Shown: positions 1 to 5,687 of the stretch, piece after piece | Position numbering within the stretch: position 1 is the first letter of the stretch | Layout of the letters: each line of letters starts with the position of its first letter | Assembly (NCBI GenBank): GCA_017435025.1 | Contig: JAFSFU010000087.1 | Location: 1-7,381 of the forward strand | Length of the DNA: 7,381 nt | Origin: Lachnospiraceae bacterium | Lineage (GTDB): Bacteria; Bacillota_A; Clostridia; Lachnospirales; Lachnospiraceae | Reading direction: 5' to 3' | Translations under genes and position numbers: made by a program | Notes under the pieces: generated by a model | Told to the model about the DNA's origin: nothing | Seen by the model: only the letters and a program-made list of their open reading frames with translations | The model's database searches: none

Positions 1-1
1 A

Positions 2-1078
2 CATCCGTTGGCTCGTGCGATTTTAGCGAAAGCAGAAGAATTGAATTTAACGGCTGAGGAAGTGACAGATTTTAAGGCATTGCCGGGAAATGGTCTTTCT
101 GCTGAACTGGCAGGAAATACTTTATATGGTGGAAATCTGAAGTTCATCAGCACAAAGGCAGAGGTTACTGAGAAGATCAGAAAGCAGGCCGAGGAACTGG
201 CGGAAAATGGAAAGACTCCGCTGTTCTTCAGCAAGGATGACCGGTTGATCGGTATTATCGCAGTGGCAGATACGATCAAAGAAGACAGTCCTCGAGCAGT
301 AAAAGAATTGCAGAATATGGGTATCCATGTAGTGATGCTGACCGGAGATAATGAGCGTACGGCCAAGGCTGTCGGTGCTCTTGCCGGTGTGGATGAAGTA
401 ATCGCAGGAGTTCTGCCTGATGGTAAGGAGAGCGTGATCCGCAGATTAAAGAGAGGCGGCCGTGTGGCGATGGTCGGTGACGGTATCAACGATGCGCCGG
501 CATTGACAAGAGCCGATATCGGTATTGCGATCGGCGCAGGTACGGATATTGCGATCGACGCGGCAGAAGTTGTGCTTATGAAGAGCCGTTTATCGGATGT
601 TCCTGCTGCGATCCGCATGAGCCGTGCGACATTAAAAAATATTCATGAAAATCTGTTCTGGGCATTTTTCTACAACTGTATCGGTATTCCGCTGGCGATG
701 GGCGTATTTATTCCGCTCTTTGGCTGGAAGCTGAATCCGATGTTTGGTGCTGCAGCAATGAGCTTATCCAGCTTTTGTGTGGTATCCAATGCATTGCGAC
801 TGAATTTCTTTGACATGCATCGCGCTGACAAAGATAAAAAAATAAAACCATATAAGAGAGAGGAGATCCAGGCTATGGAAAAAACATTAAAAGTAAAGGG
901 CATGATGTGTCCGCATTGTGAGGCAAGAGTGAAGAAAGTTGTGGAGGCAATTCCTGGTGTAGAAAGTGCAGTTGCAAGCCATACAGAGGGTACTGTTGTA
1001 GTAACTCTGACAGAGGATGTTGCGATTGACGTGATCAAAAAGGCGATCGAAGACCAGGATTACAAAGTGATCGGTTAA
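2..1078 (+). CDS. copA: Copper-translocating P-type ATPase (CopA), 3' part, with C-terminal HMA domain
   Basis: This is a P1B-type ATPase that exports copper(I) across the cytoplasmic membrane. The gene starts before the window. The first visible codons read His-Pro-Leu-Ala, the conserved HP motif of the nucleotide-binding domain, so about 358 residues are seen and the DKTG phosphorylation site lies upstream. TGDNERTA (341-364) and GDGINDAP (476-499) are the hinge and Mg-binding motifs. The last two membrane helices follow, with Tyr-Asn at 671-676 and MSLSS from 758, the pattern known for Cu(I)-specific pumps. From 875 an HMA domain carries CPHC, with cysteines at 908 and 917. This placement is less usual, because most bacterial CopA proteins carry HMA domains at the N-terminus. 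csoR follows 22 bases downstream, which supports a copper role over other metals. Only the unseen 5' part could show N-terminal HMA domains. Confidence 0.95.
   Translation, partial: HPLARAILAKAEELNLTAEEVTDFKALPGNGLSAELAGNTLYGGNLKFISTKAEVTEKIRKQAEELAENGKTPLFFSKDDRLIGIIAVADTIKEDSPRAVKELQNMGIHVVMLTGDNERTAKAVGALAGVDEVIAGVLPDGKESVIRRLKRGGRVAMVGDGINDAPALTRADIGIAIGAGTDIAIDAAEVVLMKSRLSDVPAAIRMSRATLKNIHENLFWAFFYNCIGIPLAMGVFIPLFGWKLNPMFGAAAMSLSSFCVVSNALRLNFFDMHRADKDKKIKPYKREEIQAMEKTLKVKGMMCPHCEARVKKVVEAIPGVESAVASHTEGTVVVTLTEDVAIDVIKKAIEDQDYKVIG
861..877 (+). promoter_or_regulatory. Possible internal ribosome binding site and start codon ahead of the CopA HMA domain
   Basis: AGGAG (861-865) lies nine bases before an in-frame ATG (875-877) inside copA. 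Initiation here would give a free HMA protein of 67 residues ending at the copA stop, the size of CopZ copper chaperones. The ATG sits at the junction between a Lys/Arg-rich linker and the HMA fold. The spacing and position are seen directly. Use in the cell is inferred; the purine-rich stretch may simply encode the linker residues. Confidence 0.4.
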
Positions 1079-1100
1079 GCTGCCGCCGGGAGGTTCCTGT

Positions 1101-1451
1101 ATGACGGAAGAAATGAACACGATGATCAGTGAACAGCAGAATGATATGATGAATGCAGAAGCGAATACCTGCCAATGCAGACATAAACACCGCGACCCAA
1201 AAGAGGAGAAGGATCTGATCAATCGCCTCAATCGAATTGAGGGACAGATCCGCGGTATTAAGTCTATGGTTCAGGACGAGCGTTATTGCACGGATATTCT
1301 TATTCAGGTATCGGCGGTGCAGTCGGCTCTGAACAGTTTTTCCAGTCGCTTGTTATCGAATCATATCAAGTCCTGTGTGGTAGATGATATTCGGGCAGGA
1401 AAGGAAGAGTCGATCACAGAGCTTTGCGAGACGATCAAAAAGATGTTATAG
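1101..1451 (+). CDS. csoR: CsoR-family copper-sensing transcriptional repressor
   Basis: This is a 116-residue all-helical DNA-binding repressor of the CsoR/RcnR (DUF156) family. The family core starts near residue 34 with LINRLNRIEGQIRGI. The three Cu(I) ligands of CsoR are present with exact family spacing: Cys63, then His88 and Cys92 in HIKSC (25 and 4 residues apart). This favours copper over nickel or formaldehyde sensing. An N-terminal extension of about 33 residues carries CQCRHKH (24-30), which could bind metal. GGGAGG (1088-1093) lies seven bases before the ATG and fixes the start. The gene follows copA by 22 bases and is likely co-transcribed with it. By family precedent, apo-CsoR represses the operon and Cu(I) releases it. 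The operator is expected upstream of the window. Confidence 0.93.
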   Translation: MTEEMNTMISEQQNDMMNAEANTCQCRHKHRDPKEEKDLINRLNRIEGQIRGIKSMVQDERYCTDILIQVSAVQSALNSFSSRLLSNHIKSCVVDDIRAGKEESITELCETIKKML

Positions 1452-1454
1452 AAG

Positions 1455-1494
1455 TGTGGGGCGGGAATTATCCTGCCCCATATTCTAATTTTTT
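1455..1494 (+). terminator. Intrinsic terminator of the copA-csoR operon
   Basis: A 12-base-pair stem (1455-1466 with 1471-1482, two G-T pairs) with a four-base loop and a GGGGCGGG core is followed by a T-rich tail with six T at 1489-1494. It begins four bases after the csoR stop. Confidence 0.85.
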
Positions 1495-1532
1495 AATTGA
1501 ATAAATTATTTAAAAAAATTAGAAAAAAACAG

Positions 1533-1561
1533 TTGACATTTTTAAAAACATGGGTTATACT
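1533..1561 (+). promoter_or_regulatory. Strong sigma-A type promoter for the tRNA genes
   Basis: TTGACA (1533-1538) and TATACT (1556-1561) are separated by exactly 17 bases, preceded by an A/T-rich stretch that could act as an UP element. The predicted start near 1568 leaves about six bases before tRNA-Pro, as usual for a tRNA operon. Confidence 0.88.
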
Positions 1562-1573
1562 TACGTACGTAAT

Positions 1574-1647
1574 CGAGGCGTGGCTCAGTTTGGTAGAGCG
1601 CTGCGTTCGGGACGCAGAGGTCGCAGGTTCGAATCCTGTCGCCTCGA
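1574..1647 (+). tRNA. tRNA-Pro (anticodon CGG)
   Basis: The cloverleaf is complete. The acceptor stem CGAGGCG pairs with CGCCTCG, the D-stem is GCTC/GAGC, and the anticodon stem CTGCG/CGCAG encloses loop TTCGGGA, giving anticodon CGG for codon CCG. The T-loop is TTCGAAT. The discriminator base is A1647 and no CCA is encoded. Confidence 0.96.
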
Positions 1648-1657
1648 CTTGGTTACT

Positions 1658-1729
1658 GGCCCGTTGGTCAAGCGGTCAAGACGACGGCCTCTCACGCCGT
1701 AAACCCGGGTTCGATTCCCGGACGGGTCA
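1658..1729 (+). tRNA. tRNA-Glu (anticodon CTC)
   Basis: The acceptor stem GGCCCGT pairs with ACGGGTC. The anticodon stem ACGGC/GCCGT encloses loop CTCTCAC, giving anticodon CTC for codon GAG. The T-arm is CCGGG/CCCGG with loop TTCGATT. The discriminator is A and no CCA is encoded. It lies ten bases after tRNA-Pro, so both come from the same transcript. Confidence 0.95.
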
Positions 1730-1731
1730 TG

Positions 1732-1763
1732 AAGCTGTTGCATGAAAGTGCAGCAGCTTTTTT
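1732..1763 (+). terminator. Intrinsic terminator after tRNA-Glu
   Basis: A ten-base-pair stem AAGCTGTTGC with GCAGCAGCTT (one G-T pair) has an eight-base loop and ends in six T (1758-1763). It separates the Pro-Glu pair from tRNA-Thr. Confidence 0.85.
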
Positions 1764-1815
1764 GCAATCAGAGTAATAATACAATTACCTGGCTGCATAA
1801 AATTCTATATGGATT

Positions 1816-1898
<83 letters not shown>

Positions 1899-1905
1899 TA
1901 TCAAG

Positions 1906-1945
1906 AAAGCTTGTAAACTCGAGGGGTTGCGAGCTTTTTTGTTTT
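1906..1945 (+). terminator. Intrinsic terminator after tRNA-Thr
   Basis: An 11-base-pair stem (1906-1916 with 1927-1937, two G-T pairs) with a ten-base loop leads into six T (1935-1940), a G and four more T. Flanking TGTAAAAC (1888-1895) and GTTTTACA (1941-1948) could extend the fold. It lies just inside the first repeat and would belong to the integrated unit. Confidence 0.75.
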
Positions 1946-1972
1946 ACAAATCTAAAATTAACGCACATACCC

Positions 1973-2001
1973 TTGACGTACAGAATATTGTACAATATAA
2001 T
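1973..2001 (+). promoter_or_regulatory. Promoter of the yefM-yoeB operon
   Basis: TTGACG (1973-1978) and a perfect TATAAT (1996-2001) are separated by exactly 17 bases. The predicted start near 2008 leaves a leader of about 57 bases. The operator repeats fill the spacer and overlap the -10 box, so repressor binding would block polymerase. Confidence 0.85.
1978..1998 (+). promoter_or_regulatory. Operator 1 (long TGTACA palindrome over the -10 box)
   Basis: A perfect 14-base palindrome ATATTGTACAATAT (1985-1998) is centred on TGTACA (1989-1994). It also forms part of a 17-base unit, 1978-1994, repeated exactly at 2016-2032. The E. coli yefM-yoeB operator is known to have a long and a short palindrome with TGTACA cores. 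The match in sequence, place and neighbouring genes supports autorepression by the antitoxin and its toxin complex. Confidence 0.7.
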
Positions 2002-2015
2002 ACAAACAGAAATAA

Positions 2016-2032
2016 GTACAGAATATTGTACA
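2016..2032 (+). promoter_or_regulatory. Operator 2 (short TGTACA site in the leader)
   Basis: This is the second exact copy of the 17-base unit, with TGTACA at 2027-2032. Here the palindrome breaks just outside the six-base core, making it the short site. The two cores are 38 bases apart centre to centre, and this one lies downstream of the predicted transcription start. Confidence 0.6.
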
Positions 2033-2064
2033 TTATTGGCAAAACATTGGAAAGGAGTATTACT

Positions 2065-2331
2065 ATGTTAGCTGTGAATTATTCTACACTGCGTGATAAT
2101 ATGAAAAGCTATATGGACAGAGTAACGGATGACTATGAAACAATGGTTGTAACACGCAAGGATAATCGTAATATCGTGATGATGTCTGAGGAATCTTACA
2201 ACAACATCATGGAAAATCTTCATGTCCTGGGAAACAAAGCGAACTATAATTGGTTAATGGAATCCAAACACCAGTTGGAAAGTGGGATGACGGCAATTCA
2301 TGATTTGATCGAGGTTAGTGCGGATGAATAA
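2065..2331 (+). CDS. yefM: YefM/Phd-family antitoxin
   Basis: This is an 88-residue antitoxin of a type II toxin-antitoxin system. The N-terminus (MLAVNYSTLRDNMKSYMDRV) and the following segment with VVTRKDNRNIVMMSEESYN, about residues 28-46, match the YefM/Phd DNA-binding fold: start of the fold, beta hairpin and the M-S-x-x-x-Y/W turn. The acidic C-terminal part should bind and neutralise the toxin. AAAGGAG (2051-2057) lies seven bases before the ATG, which fixes the start; the open frame continues further upstream without a ribosome site and across the operator. The toxin gene overlaps the end by eight bases. Operators in the promoter indicate autorepression, as known for YefM. Confidence 0.92.
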   Translation: MLAVNYSTLRDNMKSYMDRVTDDYETMVVTRKDNRNIVMMSEESYNNIMENLHVLGNKANYNWLMESKHQLESGMTAIHDLIEVSADE

Positions 2332-2587
2332 AGTCTTTACGGAAAACGGTTGGTCGGATTATGTGTATTGGCAAACGGAGGATCGCAAGACCTTAAAGAA
2401 AATCAATCAGCTTATCCAAGATATCGAGAGAAATGGCAATGTTGGAATTGGTAAACCAGAACCCTTGGTCGGTGATTTGTCCGGTTATTGGAGCAGACGT
2501 ATCAATGATAAGGATCGATTGATTTACAAGATTGACGAGCGGAATATTTATATTCTGGCATGTCGGTATCATTACTCAGATCATTAA
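2324..2587 (+). CDS. yoeB: YoeB-family mRNA interferase toxin
   Basis: This is an 87-residue RelE-superfamily endoribonuclease, which in E. coli cuts mRNA in the ribosomal A site. Numbered from the ATG at 2324, the catalytic residues fall exactly at the E. coli YoeB positions: Glu46 (in GKPEPL), Arg65, His83 and Tyr84 (in CRYHY). GYWSRRI (54-60) is the family signature. All key residues are present, so the toxin looks active. The ATG overlaps the antitoxin stop by eight bases, and GAGG at 2311-2314 gives a modest ribosome site; this implies translational coupling. A GTG at 2318 is a less likely start because it adds two residues not seen in the family. The stop is 13 bases before the second tRNA-Thr repeat. 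Confidence 0.95.
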   Translation: MNKVFTENGWSDYVYWQTEDRKTLKKINQLIQDIERNGNVGIGKPEPLVGDLSGYWSRRINDKDRLIYKIDERNIYILACRYHYSDH

Positions 2588-2600
2588 TAGAATGGGATGG

Positions 2601-2649
2601 GTAATGCGTAGGTCGCCGGTTTGAATTCGGCTGGGAGCTGTGAAACATT
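2601..2649 (+). repeat. Direct repeat copy 2: displaced, decayed tRNA-Thr 3' end (putative att site)
   Basis: It matches 1850-1898 with three differences, all transitions: C to T at 2622 (T-loop), C to T at 2627 (T-stem) and A to G at 2642 (downstream flank). There is no 5' half, so it cannot form a tRNA. Decay in the T-arm fits a copy released from selection. Confidence 0.8.
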
Positions 2650-2651
2650 CG

Positions 2652-2698
2652 AAACACTTCAAAAACTTTCAAAAATAAAGTTTTTGAAGTGTTTTTTT
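2652..2698 (+). terminator. Strong intrinsic terminator after the toxin and displaced tRNA end
   Basis: A perfect 18-base-pair stem (2652-2669 with 2677-2694) with a seven-base loop ends in seven T (2692-2698). It ends the toxin-antitoxin transcript. Since it directly follows the displaced tRNA 3' end, it may be the original tRNA-Thr terminator. Confidence 0.92.
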
Positions 2699-2770
2699 GC
2701 ATTATTCTGTAAATTTCCTCTTTTCAATTTAATAAAAATATGTTATTATTTTTGTTAAATTTTATACGAT

Positions 2771-2795
2771 TATAATATGTTTTATATACAGGAGG
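2771..2795 (+). promoter_or_regulatory. Probable ald promoter -10 box and ribosome binding site
   Basis: A perfect TATAAT (2771-2776) sits in an A/T-rich stretch. No good -35 box is found at the right spacing; TTGTTA at 2752 is only 13 bases upstream. A strong AGGAGG (2790-2795) lies seven bases before the ald ATG. If this -10 is used, the leader is very short, so the true start could also be elsewhere. Confidence 0.4.
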
Positions 2796-2802
2796 AGACA
2801 TT

Positions 2803-3918
2803 ATGAGAGTTGGAACAGTAAGGGAAATTAAGAACAACGAGTTCCGCGTTGGTATGACTCCGGATAACGTACAGAGTTACGTGAATGCGGGCCATGTTGT
2901 TTATGTTGAAAAGGGTGCCGGATTTGAATCCGGTTTTACCGATGAAGAATATGCTGCCGCCGGTGCGATGATGATGGATACAGCGAAGGAAGTATGGGAT
3001 ACCGTTGATATGATGGTTAAGGTAAAAGAACCGCTTCCGGAAGAGTATGGTTTCTTCCGCGAGGGTATGATCCTTTATACATATCTTCACCTTGCAGCAG
3101 ATAAGCAGCAGACAGAGGCGCTCCTTGACGGCAAGATCAAGGCGGTTGCTTATGAGACCTTACAGGAAAAGAATGGAAGCCTTCCGCTTCTCGCTCCGAT
3201 GAGCCAGATCGCAGGACGTCTCAGCATTCAGGAAGGTGCGAAGTATCTGGAAAAGGCATTTGGAGGTTCCGGAATCCTTCTTGCAGGCGTTCCGGGTACA
3301 CCGAAGGGAAATATCGTAATCCTTGGTGGCGGTACGGTTGGTGCCAATGCATGTAGGCTGGCGATCGGTCTTGGTGCGAATGTAACGATCATCGATGTAA
3401 ACCTGGAAAGACTTCAGTATCTGGATGATATTTTCGGACATCAGGTACAGACTTTATACTCCACAGATTCCAATATCGAGAAAGCTGTGAAGAATGCAGA
3501 TCTTGTTATCGGTTCTGTTCTGATTCCGGGTAAGGCAGCTCCGAAGATCTTCAAGAAGAAATATCTGAAGGAGATGAGACCGGGTTCTGTGTTTGTTGAC
3601 GTGGCTGTTGACCAGGGCGGTTGTGGCGAGTCCACAAAAGTTACGACTCATTCCGATCCGATCTTTGTTGAAGACGGCGTAATTCATTATTGCGTAGGTA
3701 ATATGCCGGGTGCGGTTCCGAGAACAGCAACGATCGCTCTCACAAACGCAACCTTAAAGTACGGCCTCCAGATTGCAAACAAAGGTCTTCAGCAGGCTTG
3801 TAAGGATAACGAGGTGATCTATTCCGGTATCAACACTTACGATGGTAAGCTGACCTGTAAGAACGTGGCAGACAGCTTTGACTGCTTCGAGTATACGGAT
3901 ATTAAGAGTCTGGTGTAG
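2803..3918 (+). CDS. ald: Alanine dehydrogenase
   Basis: This is a cytoplasmic NAD-dependent enzyme converting L-alanine to pyruvate, ammonium and NADH, or the reverse. At 371 residues it has the normal family length. Numbering agrees with characterised homologues: substrate-contact Arg15 (FRVGMTP), Lys75 (VKVKEPLPEE), catalytic His96 (TYLHLAAD) and Asp270 (VAVDQGG) are all present. The Rossmann motif GGGTVG is at 175-180, with Asp198 at the end of the second strand favouring NAD over NADP. MPGAVPRTAT near residue 305 is also characteristic. AGGAGG seven bases upstream fixes the ATG. The gene is flanked by terminators, so it is a single-gene unit. Likely roles are alanine use as carbon or nitrogen source, or redox balancing by alanine formation. 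Lysine-forming and transhydrogenase relatives are excluded by the length and residues. Confidence 0.96.
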   Translation: MRVGTVREIKNNEFRVGMTPDNVQSYVNAGHVVYVEKGAGFESGFTDEEYAAAGAMMMDTAKEVWDTVDMMVKVKEPLPEEYGFFREGMILYTYLHLAADKQQTEALLDGKIKAVAYETLQEKNGSLPLLAPMSQIAGRLSIQEGAKYLEKAFGGSGILLAGVPGTPKGNIVILGGGTVGANACRLAIGLGANVTIIDVNLERLQYLDDIFGHQVQTLYSTDSNIEKAVKNADLVIGSVLIPGKAAPKIFKKKYLKEMRPGSVFVDVAVDQGGCGESTKVTTHSDPIFVEDGVIHYCVGNMPGAVPRTATIALTNATLKYGLQIANKGLQQACKDNEVIYSGINTYDGKLTCKNVADSFDCFEYTDIKSLV

Positions 3919-3941
3919 GATTAAAGTGATTTAACTCAGTA

Positions 3942-4020
3942 ATTATATAACAAAAATCGGTGTACAAAGATAGCTTCGTTTTTGAAGTTCATCTGTGCTA
4001 CACCGATTTTGTTGTATAAT
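3942..4020 (+). terminator. Long hairpin, probable ald terminator
   Basis: A near-continuous stem of about 22 base pairs (3942-3964 with 3999-4020, one bulge and one G-T pair) includes a perfect 12-base-pair core, AAAATCGGTGTA with TACACCGATTTT. The 34-base apex folds further (AGAT with ATCT, CTTC with GAAG). The right arm ends in TTTTGTTG, a modest T tract. It is much longer than the other terminators here. Confidence 0.65.
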
Positions 4021-4329
4021 ACAGAATCAAATATTCTTACAAATAACATGGGCTTGTTAAGAGAATGGGCGGTCCTGTTGGTATCTATAGAGATTTTCTT
4101 ATTTGGGAGATACTTAAATGTGTATTTTTTCTATAGTATCCATTGATATAAAAATTTCATATAGATACTCCCAGCTCACTTTGAGTTTTATGGCGATGTT
4201 TTTATTTACTCAATGAAATATCAAATCTTTATACTCTCTTAATTCTCTTTCCCTGATACTTATGCCTATTTAATATGTCTTCGGATACAATAATAATACA
4301 TAATTACTCTGAAATAAGTAGGTGAGTGG
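4021..4329 (+). other. Gene-free region upstream of ktrB
   Basis: These 309 A/T-rich bases hold no credible gene. Inverted arms GTATCTATA (4081-4089) and TATAGATAC (4160-4168) enclose 70 bases, and GGGAG (4106-4110) could pair with CTCCC (4168-4172). Weak promoter candidates are TTGAGT (4181-4186) with TTTACT (4205-4210), TATACT (4230-4235) and TACAAT (4286-4291); none has a good partner box at 17 bases. The potassium operon promoter must lie here or further upstream. I see no recognisable c-di-AMP or other riboswitch core. Confidence 0.5.
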
Positions 4330-5664
4330 ATGGGATTTCTATTTGGTAACAGGCAAATTACTTCTTTTCAGATCATAACCCTTGGTTTTTTATTTGTAAT
4401 CCTTGCCGGGACCGGGTTGCTTATGCTTCCCTTCTCTACAGTGGAAGCCGGTGGAGCTTCCTTTCTGGATGCTTTGTTTACAGCGACTTCTGCGACCTGT
4501 GTAACCGGACTGATTGTGCAGGACACGGCGACTTACTGGTCTGTATTTGGACAGATCGTGATTCTTCTTATGATTCAGATTGGTGGTATGGGTGTTGTGA
4601 CCGTGGCAGTAGCAATGTCGCTCCTTTCGGGGAAAAAGATTGGCCTTATGCAGCGCAGCACGATGAAGGAAGCAATCTCTGCGCCGAAAGTAGGCGGAAT
4701 TGTACGGATGACGCATTTTATTTTAAAAATGGTGTTTGCGATTGAATTGATCGGAGCACTGTTTCTGGCAACAATTTTTTGTCCGGAGTTTGGAATTGGA
4801 AGAGGAATCTGGTATTCAGTATTTCATTCTATTTCGGCATTTTGCAATGCCGGGTTTGACCTGATGGGTGTGAAATCACCGTATTCCTCATTGGTATCGT
4901 ATGAGACCAATCCAATGGTCAACATGGTGATCATGTCTTTGATCGTGATCGGCGGTATCGGGTTTTTCACATGGGAAGATATTAGGACAAACCGCATGAA
5001 TTTCAAGAGGTATCGGCTTCAGACAAAAATGATCTTAATGACAACGGTGATTCTTCTTGGAATCCCATTTTTATATTTCTATTTCTTTGAATTTCATGAA
5101 ACGGCCTTAGACAGACGATTTTGGCTGTCTCTGTTCCAGACGGTGACGCCGAGAACAGCTGGATTCAATACGGCAGACCTGACGAAAATAAGTGAAGTCG
5201 GTATTATGATCATGATCGTTCTGATGCTGATCGGAGGCGCACCGGGATCCACAGCCGGTGGTATGAAAATCACAACGGTTGCAGTATTGTTCCTTTCAGC
5301 CAGAGCCGTTTTCAAGAGGCGTGAGGAGGCATACCTCTTCGGGCGCCGGATCGTGGATGACACCGTAAAAGATGCAGCCTGTATCCTGATGATGTATCTG
5401 ACCCTGTTTTTGGGAGGAGCCATGATCATCAGTGCAGTTGAAGATCTTCCGATGCTAACCACATTGTTTGAAACAGCTTCTGCCATTGGTACCGTGGGGC
5501 TGACCCTGGGTATTACACCGCATTTGCATGCGGCATCAAAGCTGATCTTGATCGCATTGATGTATTTTGGTAGGGTGGGGGGGCTCACATTGATCTTTGC
5601 AGCAATCTCGGGAAAGAATGCAAAAATTTTAAAATATCCGCAGGAAAAAATTACGGTAGGATAG
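4330..5664 (+). CDS. ktrB: Potassium uptake membrane subunit (KtrB/TrkH family)
   Basis: This is the ion-conducting subunit of a Ktr potassium uptake system in the cytoplasmic membrane. Its 444 residues match KtrB length. The four M1-P-M2 repeats are visible through their selectivity-filter loops, each with its glycine: TCVTGL (Gly60), FCNAGF (Gly175), PRTAGFN (Gly278) and GTVGLT (Gly390). The intramembrane gate loop GGAPGSTAGGMKITT (302-316) resembles KtrB. The partner downstream has one RCK unit, which also favours Ktr over TrkH/TrkA. The start is the ATG preceded by AAGTAGGTG and five bases, a layout repeated before the gene at 6389. ktrA follows after 23 bases. Codons 416-418 run through seven consecutive G (5577-5583), a possible slippage point near the C-terminus. 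In the family, K+ uptake may be Na+-dependent. Confidence 0.94.
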   Translation: MGFLFGNRQITSFQIITLGFLFVILAGTGLLMLPFSTVEAGGASFLDALFTATSATCVTGLIVQDTATYWSVFGQIVILLMIQIGGMGVVTVAVAMSLLSGKKIGLMQRSTMKEAISAPKVGGIVRMTHFILKMVFAIELIGALFLATIFCPEFGIGRGIWYSVFHSISAFCNAGFDLMGVKSPYSSLVSYETNPMVNMVIMSLIVIGGIGFFTWEDIRTNRMNFKRYRLQTKMILMTTVILLGIPFLYFYFFEFHETALDRRFWLSLFQTVTPRTAGFNTADLTKISEVGIMIMIVLMLIGGAPGSTAGGMKITTVAVLFLSARAVFKRREEAYLFGRRIVDDTVKDAACILMMYLTLFLGGAMIISAVEDLPMLTTLFETASAIGTVGLTLGITPHLHAASKLILIALMYFGRVGGLTLIFAAISGKNAKILKYPQEKITVG

Positions 5665-5687
5665 ATGGAGATTGGGAGGTATCAGAG

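Noticed and set aside
1497..1745. Open frames across the tRNA cluster on both strands
   Set aside because: They translate tRNA-Pro and tRNA-Glu sequence, lack ribosome sites and are accounted for by the RNA genes.
1927..2064. Upstream extension of the antitoxin frame
   Set aside because: It would run through the terminator tail, promoter and operators and has no ribosome site; the ATG at 2065 has AAAGGAG at ideal distance.
2318..2323. GTG start for the toxin
   Set aside because: It adds two residues before the conserved YoeB N-terminus; from the ATG at 2324 the catalytic residues fall on the E. coli numbering.
2502..2702. Minus-strand frame over the toxin end and terminator
   Set aside because: It spans the displaced tRNA repeat and the terminator hairpin, and is a shadow of yoeB.
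3942..4020. CRISPR or tandem repeat interpretation of the long hairpin
   Set aside because: It is a single inverted repeat, with no regularly spaced direct repeats anywhere in the window.
4021..4329. c-di-AMP (ydaO-type) riboswitch before ktrB
   Set aside because: The context is right, but I could not find the conserved G-rich core segments of that riboswitch, so no call is made.
5094..5588. Long minus-strand frame inside ktrB (164 codons)
   Set aside because: It is antisense to conserved transporter sequence including two filter loops and has no ribosome site or family resemblance.
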